A DNA stretch of 64,000 bases from Fervidicola ferrireducens (GTDB lineage: Bacteria; Bacillota; Thermosediminibacteria; Thermosediminibacterales; Thermosediminibacteraceae), in assembly GCF_001562425.1 (NCBI RefSeq), contig NZ_LOED01000001.1, positions 62,001-126,000 of the forward strand, given 5' to 3'. The notes under the pieces are model-generated. The model saw nothing but the letters and a program-made list of their open reading frames with translations. It had not been told where the DNA came from and did not search any database. The stretch's first letter is position 1. Every line of letters begins with the position of its first letter. Positions 34,516 through 43,337 of this stretch are shown piece by piece. Position numbers and translations under genes: made by a program.

Positions 34516-35340
34516 TTATATTTTGTAAAAAAAACTTTTCCTTTTTTCGAAATAGCATAGATTTTTAAAACCGAAAGACCTTACGTATTCCAAAGCTTTG
34601 TCAAAATCCCTTCCCACATCTTCCGGCCGGTGAGCATCGGAGTTTATGATTAAAGGAATTTCGTAGTTTTTGAGTTGAATCATGATGTCCGGCGATGGGT
34701 AAATCTCTCCCACCGGCTTCCTGAGACCAGCAGTGCTGACTTCCGCGCAAACCTTCGACTTTTGCATGGCTTTTGCTACTTTTTGGTATATCGGAGAAAG
34801 GTCCTTTTCGGTTTTATGACCGAAAACTTTTATTACATCAATATGGGCAATTATATCAAAAATCCCTGAAAATATCGCGTTTGTCAGCACCTCGAAATAC
34901 TCGATATAGGTTTTATAAATGTCCCTTGATTCCCATTCGCTCATAAAATCCGGATTGTCAAATCCAAAGTCACCCAGCCAGTGAACCGCCCCGATCACAT
35001 AGTCAAAGGGGTAAAACGAAACAAAATACTTTATTTCATCTTCCCATTCCGGAATATAGTCCACTTCAATGCCGAGCTTTATCGGAAAACCCTGCTTTTT
35101 TGCATCTTCCACGAGTTTGATGTACTCCTCGATATCTTTAGTTGCCCTTTCCTCGTGCCATCTTCCTCTCGGCCCGTCACTTCTCCAAAGATGCTTTGCC
35201 TGGTAAAACCTGTAGCAGTGTTCCGAAAAGCCGATTTCCTCTACAGACCTTTTTTTACCTTCTTCTAAAAATTTTTTCACCCACTCTACTGTGTAAGGTC
35301 CTTGTTCCAGGTGAACGTGGTAATCCCTGAGCTCCATCAT
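34516..35340 (-). CDS. PHP-domain phosphatase, histidinol-phosphatase (HisJ/HisK) family
   Basis: 274 residues with the four PHP metal-binding motifs: DYHVHLEQ at the N-terminus, GFSEHCYRF, LGIEVDYIPEW, then DIIAHIDVIKVFG and INSDAHRPEDVG. This fits the trinuclear-metal histidinol-phosphate phosphatase group, although no other his genes are present, so another phosphate ester is possible. GGAG lies six bases before the first of two adjacent ATG codons. First gene of the trmL-rlmD operon. Confidence 0.88.
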   Translation of the reverse strand: MMELRDYHVHLEQGPYTVEWVKKFLEEGKKRSVEEIGFSEHCYRFYQAKHLWRSDGPRGRWHEERATKDIEEYIKLVEDAKKQGFPIKLGIEVDYIPEWEDEIKYFVSFYPFDYVIGAVHWLGDFGFDNPDFMSEWESRDIYKTYIEYFEVLTNAIFSGIFDIIAHIDVIKVFGHKTEKDLSPIYQKVAKAMQKSKVCAEVSTAGLRKPVGEIYPSPDIMIQLKNYEIPLIINSDAHRPEDVGRDFDKALEYVRSFGFKNLCYFEKRKSFFYKI

Positions 35341-35444
35341 TTCCTTCTCCCTTGCTCCTTCCGGTAATTTTTAGACATATTTTTATTATAGCATACTTTG
35401 CATCACAAAGAGATAAGCCCGTGCTAAAGTTGCTTTTTGAAAAT

Positions 35445-35477
35445 ACAAAAAGACCGCCAACTTTTATCGACGGTCTT
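35445..35477 (-). terminator. Intrinsic terminator of the methionine gamma-lyase/NhaC operon
   Basis: AAGACCG/CGGTCTT stem with a loop of about 14 bases and TTTTTGT tail on the minus strand. Confidence 0.78.
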
Positions 35478-35491
35478 AAAAAGCAGCATGA

Positions 35492-36796
35492 TTAACTAAC
35501 CGGCTTCCTCGCCGCTTTGGGAAAATCAAAGGCTATCGCCGCCAGGGTAAATAATCCGAGAAGGTACGGGTAATAAAGATACGGTATAATCTCTACCGGC
35601 GACAGTTTCGCTATGCTGCCGGCCAAGAGAAGCTGGGCTCCGTAAGGGATGATGCCCTGCCACACGCAGGAAAATATGTCGAGCAGGCTGGCGCTCCTCC
35701 TCGGGTCGACGCCGTTTTCCTCAGCCAATTTTTTTGCCATCGGGCCCGTTATTACTATCGCAACGGTGTTGTTGGCCGTACAAATATCCGCAACCGATAC
35801 AAGGGCACTTATGCCCAGCTCAGCCCCTTTGCGGCTCTTGATTTTTCGGCTGATCAAGTTTAACAGGTAATCTATACCGCCTTCTTCTGCAATCATCGCC
35901 GCAAGGCCGCCTATCAAGAGCGAGAGGATGAATATCTCTTGCATGGAGCCGAAGCCTTCATACACTTTTTTAGTAAAATCAAGCAAAGTGAAGCTTCCAT
36001 CGGCAAGGCCTATAGCACCGGCCATAACAAGACCAATCAAAAGCACGAGAAACACGTTAAGTCCCATCAATGCCAGCACAAGCACGAATACATAAGGCAA
36101 TATCTTTACAAAATTGTATTCCAATCCCTGTGGTATATTTCCCGCTATCCCGGAAAGTGCAAGTATAACTATCGACAGCAGTGCCGCAGGCAAGGCTATT
36201 TTAAAGTTCATTATGAACTTATCCTTCATCTCGCAACCCTGAGTGCGTGTAGCCGCTATGGTGGTATCCGAAATCATCGAAAGGTTGTCGCCAAACATGG
36301 CGCCGCCCACCACGGTGCCCATAGCAATTGGCAAAGGTATCTGAGCTTTTATGGCCATGTCTACGGCAATCGGACCTATTGCAGCTATCGTTCCCATGGA
36401 CGTTCCCATAGCGGTGGAAACAAAGGCTGCTATCAAAAACAGTCCCGGCAGTATCATATTCGGCGGAATTACCGACAGGCCGAAGTTGACGGTTGAATCC
36501 ACTCCTCCCATGGCTTCGGCCACTGTAGAAAATGCACCGGCAAGCAGGTAAATCATGCACATTATTATGATGTTGGAATCACCCACGCCTTTAATGAAGC
36601 TGTCCATTTTCTTATCCAGTGAACCTTTGAATATGGCAAACGCAACTACAATCCCCGCCATAGCCGCTACCGGGGATGGAAGCTGATAGAAGGCAAACTC
36701 GACGCCCTTGCTGTTGAAATAAAGGCCGCTGCCCAAAAAAATTGCAAGGAATATCAAAAGGGGCAAGAGTGCAAGCGGGTTTTCTCTTTTCTTCAT
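35492..36796 (-). CDS. NhaC-family sodium-coupled transporter, candidate methionine carrier (MetT-like)
   Basis: 434 residues, about twelve membrane helices. The signature GTSMGTIAAIGPIAVDMA and GAMFGDNLSMISDTTIAATRTQGCEMKDK is typical of the NhaC superfamily. Members include Na+/H+ and malate/lactate antiporters as well as the MetT methionine importers predicted by comparative genomics. Because it is co-transcribed (28-base gap) with methionine gamma-lyase under a sigma-54 promoter, methionine uptake or product exchange is more likely than pH control. GGAG is six bases before the ATG. Confidence 0.82.
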   Translation of the reverse strand: MKKRENPLALLPLLIFLAIFLGSGLYFNSKGVEFAFYQLPSPVAAMAGIVVAFAIFKGSLDKKMDSFIKGVGDSNIIIMCMIYLLAGAFSTVAEAMGGVDSTVNFGLSVIPPNMILPGLFLIAAFVSTAMGTSMGTIAAIGPIAVDMAIKAQIPLPIAMGTVVGGAMFGDNLSMISDTTIAATRTQGCEMKDKFIMNFKIALPAALLSIVILALSGIAGNIPQGLEYNFVKILPYVFVLVLALMGLNVFLVLLIGLVMAGAIGLADGSFTLLDFTKKVYEGFGSMQEIFILSLLIGGLAAMIAEEGGIDYLLNLISRKIKSRKGAELGISALVSVADICTANNTVAIVITGPMAKKLAEENGVDPRRSASLLDIFSCVWQGIIPYGAQLLLAGSIAKLSPVEIIPYLYYPYLLGLFTLAAIAFDFPKAARKPVS

Positions 36797-36824
36797 CTAC
36801 ATCTCCTTTCTAGATTTAGAAAAA

Positions 36825-38012
36825 TTAAGCTTGCAAGCTTTCCTGAACCTTCTTCAAAGCCTGGTCCAAATCCGCAATTATATCCTCAACATCTTCAATG
36901 CCGACGGAAAGCCTCACGAGGCCGTCGGTAATACCAGCTTTCAACCTTTCCTCTCTCGGCACGGGAGAATGCGTCATTGAAGCCGGATGCTGAATCAAGG
37001 AATCCACGCATCCCAAACTCACCGCAAGGGTTATCAATTTAACGCTGTTCATTAAGACCTTGCCTGCCTCTATTCCGCCTTTGAGTTCGAAACTTATCAT
37101 TCCGCCGAAGCCATCCATCTGCCTTTTGGCCAGCTCATGCTGCGGGTGGGAAGGAAGCCCTGGGTAGTATACCTTTTCTATCATCGGATGGTTCTCCAAA
37201 TATTCCGCCACCTTCTGAGCATTCTGGCAGTGGCGGTCCATCCTAAGGCCTAGAGTTTTTATCCCCCTCAAAAGGAGCCATGCATCAAAGGGGCTGATTA
37301 CTCCCCCGATATCCTTAAGATACGGCATCTTCATTTCGGTTATCAAATCCTTCGGTCCGACGATTATACCCGCAATTACATCGCCGTGGCCGCCTATATA
37401 CTTGGTGGCGCTGTGGACCACAATGTCAACCCCGTGCTCGATGGGCCTTTGCAGGTACGGCGTCATAAAGGTGTTGTCGACGACCACCCTCGCACCCGCC
37501 CTGTGGGCTATTTCTGCCGTCCCCTTGAGGTCCACCAGCTTTAACGTGGGGTTGGCCGGAGTTTCCACATATACCACTTTGGTATTGGGCTTAATGGCTT
37601 TTTCGAGATTCGAAAGGTCAGAAAGGTCAGTAAACGTAACCTCTATCCCGTATTTGGGAGCTATATGGCTCAAAAAGCTGTGGGTGCACCCGTAAAGGGT
37701 GTCGTTGGCTACGATGTGTTCCCCCTGCTTTAGCAGGGTAAAGAGCACCGTAGAAATGGCCGCCATGCCGGAAGCGGTGGCTATAGCCGCCTCACCGCCT
37801 TCCAAAACCGCCATTTTTTCTTCCAGTTCCGTGACGGTGGGATTGCCTAGCCTGGTGTAAATATAACCTTCTTCTTCACCGGCGAAGCGCCTCGCACCCT
37901 GGTCGACGTTTTCAAAAACGAAGGTCGAAGTCTGGTAAATCGGCGTAACGTGGGCCCCGGTCACCGGGTCATGCTTTTGTCCGGCGTGAATGGCCTTTGT
38001 GTTAAAACCCAT
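36825..38012 (-). CDS. megL: Methionine gamma-lyase (Cys/Met metabolism PLP enzyme)
   Basis: 395 residues. Cys/Met-metabolism fold: [17 protein letters not shown], the PLP lysine in [14 protein letters not shown], and [18 protein letters not shown] near the end. The segment [11 protein letters not shown] holds a cysteine equivalent to Cys116 of known methionine gamma-lyases, which separates them from cystathionine synthases and lyases. It cleaves methionine to 2-oxobutyrate, methanethiol and ammonia. ATG 38012 has GGGAGGGAG six bases upstream; a start at 38045 is unlikely. It lies directly downstream of a sigma-54 promoter. Confidence 0.88.
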   Translation of the reverse strand: MGFNTKAIHAGQKHDPVTGAHVTPIYQTSTFVFENVDQGARRFAGEEEGYIYTRLGNPTVTELEEKMAVLEGGEAAIATASGMAAISTVLFTLLKQGEHIVANDTLYGCTHSFLSHIAPKYGIEVTFTDLSDLSNLEKAIKPNTKVVYVETPANPTLKLVDLKGTAEIAHRAGARVVVDNTFMTPYLQRPIEHGVDIVVHSATKYIGGHGDVIAGIIVGPKDLITEMKMPYLKDIGGVISPFDAWLLLRGIKTLGLRMDRHCQNAQKVAEYLENHPMIEKVYYPGLPSHPQHELAKRQMDGFGGMISFELKGGIEAGKVLMNSVKLITLAVSLGCVDSLIQHPASMTHSPVPREERLKAGITDGLVRLSVGIEDVEDIIADLDQALKKVQESLQA

Positions 38013-38054
38013 AAAAAACTCCCTCCCGAGTGATTTTCTACACAAAACTCTCTC

Positions 38055-38069
38055 GCAAAAACCGTACCA
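38055..38069 (-). promoter_or_regulatory. Sigma-54 (-24/-12) promoter for megL
   Basis: On the minus strand TGGTACGGTTTTTGC matches the TGGCACG-N4-TTGC consensus at ten of eleven positions, with ten bases between the invariant GG and GC. It lies 43 bases before the megL start and after a sigma-54 activator gene. Confidence 0.82.
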
Positions 38070-38099
38070 TCGCTTCCGGGGCCGGATTTAGGCCTTTTC

Positions 38100-38167
38100 G
38101 GTAAATTTTTTTACCATTCTGTCGCTTTTGCCGGTTAAAAATATTACCTTTGGTCAATTATTTTACC
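38100..38167. promoter_or_regulatory. Three 16-bp palindromes (GGTnAA-N4-TTnACC), candidate activator sites
   Basis: Copies: 38100-38115 (GGTAAATTTTTTTACC, perfect), 38133-38148 (GGTTAAAAATATTACC) and 38152-38167 (GGTCAATTATTTTACC). Centres are 33 and 19 bp apart, 40-95 bp upstream of the -24 element, the third overlapping the activator gene's stop. The arms resemble TyrR boxes (TGTAAA-N6-TTTACA) with a shorter spacer, fitting the TyrR-like helix-turn-helix of the activator next door. Confidence 0.68.
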
Positions 38168-39759
38168 ATTTCCTCCGACCAACGGGTTTCTTTCTTTATC
38201 CCGTAACTTCTCATCTTGTTCAAGACGGTAGCATGGGTCACCCCAAGCAGCTTTGCGGCTTCCCTTATGCTTTTCGACTTCGAGAGAGCATCTAGTATGG
38301 CCCTTTTTTCGGCTTCCTCCACCACTTCTTTCAGATTCTTACAGGGCGTTTTACCGCACGGCTTTCTGACGTAAAGCGAGTCGCTCAATTCTTCTTCTTT
38401 TAATACTAAATGTTCGACTCCGATGACTTCTTCGTCGCACAGGTTTATGGCCCTTTCTATCACGTTTGAAAGCTCCCTCACGTTTCCGGGCCAGTCATAC
38501 TCCATAAGTTTTTTCATTGCTTCGGAGCTTATATCGTTAATCCTTTTCCCCACCTTCTGGCTCAGCTTCTTTATTAAATGCCTCGCTAAAATCGGAATGT
38601 CTTCCTTCCGTTCCCTGAGGGGCGGTATGAAAATGGGAATGACGTTTAGCCTGTAATAAAGGTCCTCCCTGAACTGGCCCTCCTTCATGAGCTTTTCTAA
38701 GTTTCTGTTGGTCGCGGCAATGATGCGAACGTCCACGGGGATTTCTTCGTTCCCGCCTACCAGCCTAATTTTACCCTCCTGGAGCACCCGAAGGAGCTTC
38801 ACCTGCAGGTAGGTGGAAAGCTCACCTATCTCGTCCAGAAAAAGAGTACCCTTGTCGGCATATTTAAAAAGCCCCTGCTTTCCGCCTTTTTTCGCCCCCG
38901 TAAAAGCGCCTTCCTCGTAGCCGAAAAGTTCGCTCTCTAGAAGCGTATCCGGAATTGCAGCACAGTTTACGGCGACGAAGGGTTTATTCTTCCTCGGGCT
39001 TGCCATGTGAATGGAACGGGCGAAAAGTTCCTTGCCCGTCCCGCTTTCGCCTCTTATTAGCACGGTAGAATTTCCTTTCGCAGCAATCTTGGCTATCTCC
39101 TTTACCCTTCTCATCTTCTCGCTTTCCCCGAGAATTTCCTCGAAGGTTATCATCGCCGGCTGGGCAAAGGAATATACGAGTTCCATCACGTTTTCAATAT
39201 CCTGAAGCGACGCCACAACTCCTACAGGATTGCCGTCCTGGTCCAGGATGGGACGTCCCGAGGTTATATAGTGACTTTTGGTCTTTTGGTTGTTCAAAAC
39301 GATTTCCACGTTGTCGTAACTTTCTCCCGTCTGCAAAGTCCTCAACATAGGTATGTCCGGCGCGAGTATCTCCGCCACAGGCCTGCCGATGGCTTCTTTA
39401 GCCTTGATTCTTAGTATTTTCTCCGCCGCTGGGTTGAACGCAGTAATTATGCCGTTCTTGTCGATGGCGATTATGCCTTCAACCGTGGCATCCAAAACGG
39501 CCTTTATTTCTCTTTCCTTTTTCTCCTGCGGCATCATTTTTATCCTTTCAACTTCCAACACATCTTTTTCCTGAAGCAGCTGCTCCTTCAAAAAGTCGAA
39601 AGAAAGGCCTTCGGCCTTTTCTATTTTCAAAAAGGCTAATCCGGGTGCCACTTCCATGGCCTTCAGGTTTATACCATGCCTATAGAGTATTTTTAAAATG
39701 TCGAGGGCCATACCAACTCTGTCTTTGGTCTTCACCGCAAAACAAATTGTTTCGCCCAT
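38158..39759 (-). CDS. TyrR-like sigma-54-dependent activator (ACT-PAS-AAA+-HTH)
   Basis: 533 residues. N-terminal ACT-like ligand domain (about 1-75; [18 protein letters not shown]), PAS domain (about 85-190), AAA+ core with Walker A GESGTGKE, sigma-54 contact loop [11 protein letters not shown] and Walker [10 protein letters not shown], and a TyrR-type C-terminal HTH ([19 protein letters not shown]). The ACT domain suggests an amino-acid effector, plausibly methionine. ATG 39759 has GGTGA four bases upstream; the ATG at 39771 has none. It lies just upstream of the sigma-54 promoter of megL and is probably its activator. Confidence 0.92.
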   Translation of the reverse strand: MGETICFAVKTKDRVGMALDILKILYRHGINLKAMEVAPGLAFLKIEKAEGLSFDFLKEQLLQEKDVLEVERIKMMPQEKKEREIKAVLDATVEGIIAIDKNGIITAFNPAAEKILRIKAKEAIGRPVAEILAPDIPMLRTLQTGESYDNVEIVLNNQKTKSHYITSGRPILDQDGNPVGVVASLQDIENVMELVYSFAQPAMITFEEILGESEKMRRVKEIAKIAAKGNSTVLIRGESGTGKELFARSIHMASPRKNKPFVAVNCAAIPDTLLESELFGYEEGAFTGAKKGGKQGLFKYADKGTLFLDEIGELSTYLQVKLLRVLQEGKIRLVGGNEEIPVDVRIIAATNRNLEKLMKEGQFREDLYYRLNVIPIFIPPLRERKEDIPILARHLIKKLSQKVGKRINDISSEAMKKLMEYDWPGNVRELSNVIERAINLCDEEVIGVEHLVLKEEELSDSLYVRKPCGKTPCKNLKEVVEEAEKRAILDALSKSKSIREAAKLLGVTHATVLNKMRSYGIKKETRWSEEMVK

Positions 39760-39874
39760 ACTATCACCCATTTCATTTTACAAAAAATAATGAACTCATT
39801 CCACTTAAAAACATAAGGAAATATTCTCAACGGCATGCTATAATAATTTTAAAAAAGTCAAAGAGGTGGGAGAT

Positions 39875-40288
39875 TTGGAAAGCATCGATGTGGCGAAAAT
39901 CGCCATAAAGATGGCTCTTTCGAGCCGGGAAGAGGAAATGGAGTTTAAGGAGAAATATTCGAAAATGCACGTCAGGACGGCCGCCGTCGACTTCGGAGGA
40001 GATTTCAATAACTCCATCAAAAAAATCATAGAGCGGACTTTGGTGGCCGCAAAACGGGAAGGAGTAATTGAAGAGGGAAAGCACGTGCAGGAGGGGGCTT
40101 TGATAGGTGCGGCAAGAGAAGCCCTCTCTCAGGTGACGCAAAAGGCCCTGGGATTAAACGTAGGAGGAAAAATAGGCATGGCGAGGTGCGGCGAACATAT
40201 ATGCGTCGCCATGTTCTTCGGCGTGGGGTTCCTTAACCTCAACGAGGTAGCAATAGGCCTTGGACACAGGTCCATTCCGAGTTTTTAA
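39875..40288 (+). CDS. hutP: HutP family RNA-binding antiterminator
   Basis: About 137 residues of the HutP family, which in Bacillus binds L-histidine, Mg2+ and UAG-rich RNA to prevent termination in the hut leader. The conserved core is present: VQEGALIGAAREALSQ, KALGLNVGGKIGMARCGEH, and NEVAIGLGHRSIPSF; His70 and His131 sit near positions used for metal binding in the family. I choose TTG 39875 because GAGGTGG is five bases upstream; GTG 39866 lies inside that ribosome site. No hut genes are present; instead an attenuated leader with three GGUAG repeats and an ABC transporter follows. Confidence 0.9.
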   Translation: MESIDVAKIAIKMALSSREEEMEFKEKYSKMHVRTAAVDFGGDFNNSIKKIIERTLVAAKREGVIEEGKHVQEGALIGAAREALSQVTQKALGLNVGGKIGMARCGEHICVAMFFGVGFLNLNEVAIGLGHRSIPSF

Positions 40289-40298
40289 ATCTAATGTA

Positions 40299-40328
40299 TT
40301 GACACCGAACGGATTTGAAATATATAAT
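40299..40328 (+). promoter_or_regulatory. Strong SigA promoter of the ABC transporter operon
   Basis: TTGACA (40299-40304), 18 bases, TATAAT (40323-40328), both perfect hexamers, starting ten bases after the hutP stop and opening the attenuated leader. Confidence 0.85.
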
Positions 40329-40349
40329 ATTATTCAAAATTAATATCAC

Positions 40350-40432
40350 GGTAGGGCGGTAGTATGGTAGGAGAACGTTTTTAAAACACTCTTACCGAGT
40401 GTTTTTTTGTTTTTCTCCCCCATACTTACCGT
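40350..40432 (+). promoter_or_regulatory. Attenuator leader with three GGUAG repeats, candidate HutP target
   Basis: GGTAG occurs at 40350-40354, 40358-40362 and 40366-40370, an exact 8-base period giving three UAG triplets; HutP binds clustered UAG triplets, though with a 7-base period in Bacillus. A terminator follows (40383-40408). Repeats two and three also pair with a distal strand: CGGTAGTATGG (40357-40367) with CCATACTTACCG (40420-40431, one bulge), plus GGAGAA with TTCTCC, forming an outer stem around the terminator. A protein on the UAGs would change this fold. Confidence 0.65.
40383..40408 (+). terminator. Leader terminator before the ABC transporter genes
   Basis: AAAACACTC/GAGTGTTTT stem, five-base loop, run of seven T. 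It lies between the promoter and the first gene, hence an attenuator. Confidence 0.88.
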
Positions 40433-40459
40433 ATAAAAAAGAAAAGGGGGTAATTTTTT

Positions 40460-41445
40460 ATGAAAAAGCTTTTTGTGATTTCTTTAGCATTTCTTCTCGT
40501 CATTTCCCTTTTTCTTACAGGATGCGGAGGCCAAAAAAAGCAGAGCAAAAAGTTTTTAAAATCGGCATATCCCAGTTTGTAGAACATCCGGCCCTGGATG
40601 CAGCGCGGGATGGATTCATCGATGGCTTGAAGGAAGCGGGTTTTGAAGAAGGCAAAAACGTCACCTTTGTGATAGAAAACGCTCAGGGCGATTTTCCAAC
40701 CGCTCAAACCATAGCAAACAAATTCGTCGGTGAAAAGGTGGATATGATTTTGGCTATAGCCACGCCTTCCGCCCAGGCAGCGGCCAACGCAACTAAAGAT
40801 ATACCCATTCTAATAACCGCAGTAACCGACCCCGTAGCTGCAGGCCTTGTCAAAAGCCTTGAAAAACCCGAAACCAACGTAACCGGGACTACTGACATGA
40901 ATCCCGTGAAGGAACAGCTCGAGCTTTTAAAAGAAATACTCCCGGATGCGAAAAACGTGGGAATACTTTACAACGCCGCCGAAGCCAACTCCAAAGTTCA
41001 GGTGGACTTGGCCAAAAAAGCGGCAGAAGAACTTAATCTCACCATCCATGAGGCAACCGTAGCCAGCAGCAGCGAAGTAAACCAGGCTGTCCAGTCCCTT
41101 TCCGGAAAAGTAGATGCCATATATGCGCCTACGGACAACACCATTGCCTCTGCCATAGGCGCGGTAGTCAAGGTCTGCAACGATGCCAAAATCCCGGTGA
41201 TAGCTGCTGAAAGAGGCATGGTGGAAGGCGGTGCCCTCGCCACGCTGGGAATCGATTATTACCTTTTGGGAAAGCAGACTGGCGCCATCGCCGCTCGAGT
41301 TTTAAAGGGTGAAAATCCCGCCGAAATACCTGTGGAGGGTTCAAAGGAATATAAGCTCATAATTAACAAAAAGGCCGCCGAAAGGCTGGGCATAAAGATA
41401 CCGGATGCCGTAATGGCAAAAGCCGATGAAATAATAGAAAAATGA
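40460..41445 (+). pseudogene. ABC transporter substrate-binding lipoprotein (TrpX-like, ABC_sub_bind), frameshifted in an A7 run
   Basis: Translation from ATG 40460 (GGGGG nine bases upstream) gives a lipoprotein signal, MKKLFVISLAFLLVI..LTGCGG, then QKK and drifts to a stop. One frame over, the mature protein continues with KVFKIGISQFVEHPALDAARDG, LAIATPSAQAAANATK and GGALATLGIDYYLLGKQTGAIA, typical of the ABC_sub_bind family. The switch falls in seven A at 40533-40539; eight A would join signal and body. Polymerase slippage, a real lesion or a sequencing error are all possible. Followed by its permease and ATPase. Confidence 0.85.
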
Positions 41446-41471
41446 TTTTTCTTTCAATTGAGGTGTCTTAG

Positions 41472-42386
41472 ATGTGGCAAAATATGTTATTAAAATCCGT
41501 AGAACAGGGCCTTGTTTTCGGCATAATGGCTCTTGGAGTTTACATTACCTTGAAAATACTTAATTTCGCCGACCTCACCGTTGACGGAAGTTTCCCCCTG
41601 GGGGCGGCTGTGGCCGCATCACTAATCATAAGTGGCCACAGCCCTTTCACGGCAACGGCAGCCGCCATCCTCGCAGGGGCCCTTGCGGGCTTGATTACCG
41701 GGATCTTGAACACCGGTGCGAAAATAAGCGAACTTTTGTCCGGAATCCTTACCATGACTTCCTTATACTCCATAAACTTGAGGATAATGGGGCGGCCAAA
41801 CATACCGCTTTTGAATGAGCCCACCATTTTCACGAGCTTACAGGAATTTGTAAAAGTTCAGTTTCCCGTCTTCCCGTTGGAGTATATTTACCTCGTAACC
41901 TTTCTTCTTTTCGCGGGTGCGATAGAACTCATGCTTGTCTTGTTTTTGAAAACTCAGCTGGGTTTGAGCCTCAGAGCTACAGGCGATAATCCTCAAATGA
42001 TCCGGAGCCAGGGGGTAAATACGAACGTAACCAAAATTATAGGGCTTTGCATTTCGAACGCGCTTATTGCGCTTTCCGGTGCTATCGTTGCCCAGTATCA
42101 GGGTTTTGCCGACGTGGGGATGGGAATCGGAACAATAATAGCCGGGCTTGCTTCCGTCATAATAGGCGATGCCCTTTTGGGCGAAAGGTCCATACTAACC
42201 AGTACGCTCGGGGTGATATTGGGCTCGATTTTATACCGCTTCAGCATCTCCCTTGTGCTTTCCTTCAGGCTGGCACAAGCTTCTGACCTGAAACTTCTCA
42301 CAGCCGTAGTCGTGGTAATCGCCCTCACAATCCCCAGGTTCAAAAATTTCATGAGGGGGTCAATTATTCCTTCGGAAAGGGGATAG
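41472..42386 (+). CDS. ABC transporter permease (TrpY-like)
   Basis: 304 residues, about nine membrane helices, of the branched-chain-type permease family that pairs with ABC_sub_bind proteins (ILNFADLTVDGSFPLGAA; GLSLRATGDNPQMIRSQGVN is the cytoplasmic coupling loop). GAGGTG precedes the ATG. It sits 26 bases after the binding-protein gene. The substrate of such systems is often an aromatic amino acid, but is not fixed by sequence. Confidence 0.88.
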   Translation: MWQNMLLKSVEQGLVFGIMALGVYITLKILNFADLTVDGSFPLGAAVAASLIISGHSPFTATAAAILAGALAGLITGILNTGAKISELLSGILTMTSLYSINLRIMGRPNIPLLNEPTIFTSLQEFVKVQFPVFPLEYIYLVTFLLFAGAIELMLVLFLKTQLGLSLRATGDNPQMIRSQGVNTNVTKIIGLCISNALIALSGAIVAQYQGFADVGMGIGTIIAGLASVIIGDALLGERSILTSTLGVILGSILYRFSISLVLSFRLAQASDLKLLTAVVVVIALTIPRFKNFMRGSIIPSERG

Positions 42387-42392
42387 AAAGTC

Positions 42393-43187
42393 ATGCTGGT
42401 CCTGGAAAACATCTCTAAAACGTTCAACGCCGGTACCCCCAATGAAAATCGCGTCTTTGACGGCCTTTCTCTGGAAGTAAATGAGGGGGACTTCATCACC
42501 GTCATCGGCAGCAACGGTGCCGGAAAATCCACATTGCTGAACATCATAGCGGGAGTTATTCCGGTGGACGGCGGAAAAATATATCTTGACGGAAAGAATA
42601 TAACAAATCTCCCCGAATACAAAAGGGCCGCTTTTATCGGACGCGTATTTCAGGACCCCATGCTAGGAACTTCTCCCTCCATGACGGTGGAAGAAAACCT
42701 GTCATTGGCTTATTCAAGGGCCTGCAACATTTCCCTGAGATGGGGGCTCACTGCTAAAAAACGTCAGATTTTCAAAAGATACCTTTCCAACATCTCCCTT
42801 GGCCTTGAAGAGCGCCTTGCCGAAAAAGTCAAGAGCCTCTCAGGCGGACAGCGTCAGGCATTGACGCTGATCATGGCCACCATGAAAAAGCCGCGGATTT
42901 TGTTGCTTGACGAGCATACCGGCGCCCTGGACCCCAAAACGGCAATAATAGTCAACGATTTGACCGAAAGGATCGTAAAGGAAGAAAAAATAACGACAAT
43001 TATGGTCACCCATAACCTGGAAGACGCCATAAGGATGGGCAACCGGCTTTTGATGATGCATCACGGAAAAATAGTGCTGGATATCAGGGGTAAGGAAAAG
43101 GCCGCAATGACCATCGAAAGGCTCTTAAAGAAATTCGAAGAGGTCCAGGGGGAAAAATTCGCAGAAGACCGCATGATGCTGGCATAA
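42393..43187 (+). CDS. ABC transporter ATP-binding protein (TrpZ-like)
   Basis: 264 residues with Walker A GSNGAGKST, signature LSGGQRQALTL, Walker B ILLLDEHTGALDP (the usual DEPT is DEHT, as in this subfamily) and the H-loop VTHNLEDAI. It drives the permease encoded seven bases upstream. Last gene of the operon controlled by the GGUAG leader. Confidence 0.92.
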   Translation: MLVLENISKTFNAGTPNENRVFDGLSLEVNEGDFITVIGSNGAGKSTLLNIIAGVIPVDGGKIYLDGKNITNLPEYKRAAFIGRVFQDPMLGTSPSMTVEENLSLAYSRACNISLRWGLTAKKRQIFKRYLSNISLGLEERLAEKVKSLSGGQRQALTLIMATMKKPRILLLDEHTGALDPKTAIIVNDLTERIVKEEKITTIMVTHNLEDAIRMGNRLLMMHHGKIVLDIRGKEKAAMTIERLLKKFEEVQGEKFAEDRMMLA

Positions 43188-43200
43188 ATCGCACTAGAAA

Positions 43201-43222
43201 GGAGCTGCAAGTTTGCAGCTCC
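43201..43222. terminator. Hairpin between convergent ABC and NSS transporter operons
   Basis: Perfect 10-bp stem GGAGCTGCAA/TTGCAGCTCC with a two-base loop; T-tracts on both sides are short, so its efficiency is uncertain. Confidence 0.6.
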
Positions 43223-43324
43223 TCATTTAGACTGGTGCTTCACCAGATTGCTCATGGTGACAAAGACACCTATTAAGATGAATGCCCATGCAGACACCAG
43301 GAAAAACAATGCTCCACCCGACAT
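43223..43324 (-). CDS. MetS-like small subunit of an NSS transporter (33 residues)
   Basis: A 33-residue peptide with one membrane helix (ALFFLVSAWAFILIGVFVTM) and a basic tail (SNLVKHQSK). GGAGG lies seven bases before the ATG and the gene is 13 bases after the NSS transporter. This is the arrangement and size of MetS-type small subunits needed by some sodium:neurotransmitter-symporter-family amino-acid importers such as MetP. Confidence 0.78.
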   Translation of the reverse strand: MSGGALFFLVSAWAFILIGVFVTMSNLVKHQSK

Positions 43325-43337
43325 TCTACCGCCTCCT

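Noticed and set aside
35492-36796. Simple pH-homeostasis Na+/H+ antiporter call for the NhaC-family gene
   Set aside because: Co-transcription with methionine gamma-lyase under sigma-54 control makes an amino-acid role more likely.
36825-38012. Cystathionine gamma-synthase or lyase for the PLP enzyme
   Set aside because: The LYGCTHSF cysteine is the methionine gamma-lyase mark, and the context is catabolic.
40399-40459. N-terminal extension of the ABC binding protein from an upstream start in the leader
   Set aside because: It translates the terminator and ribosome site; the lipoprotein signal lies in a different frame from ATG 40460, so the upstream reading is an artefact of the A7 frameshift.
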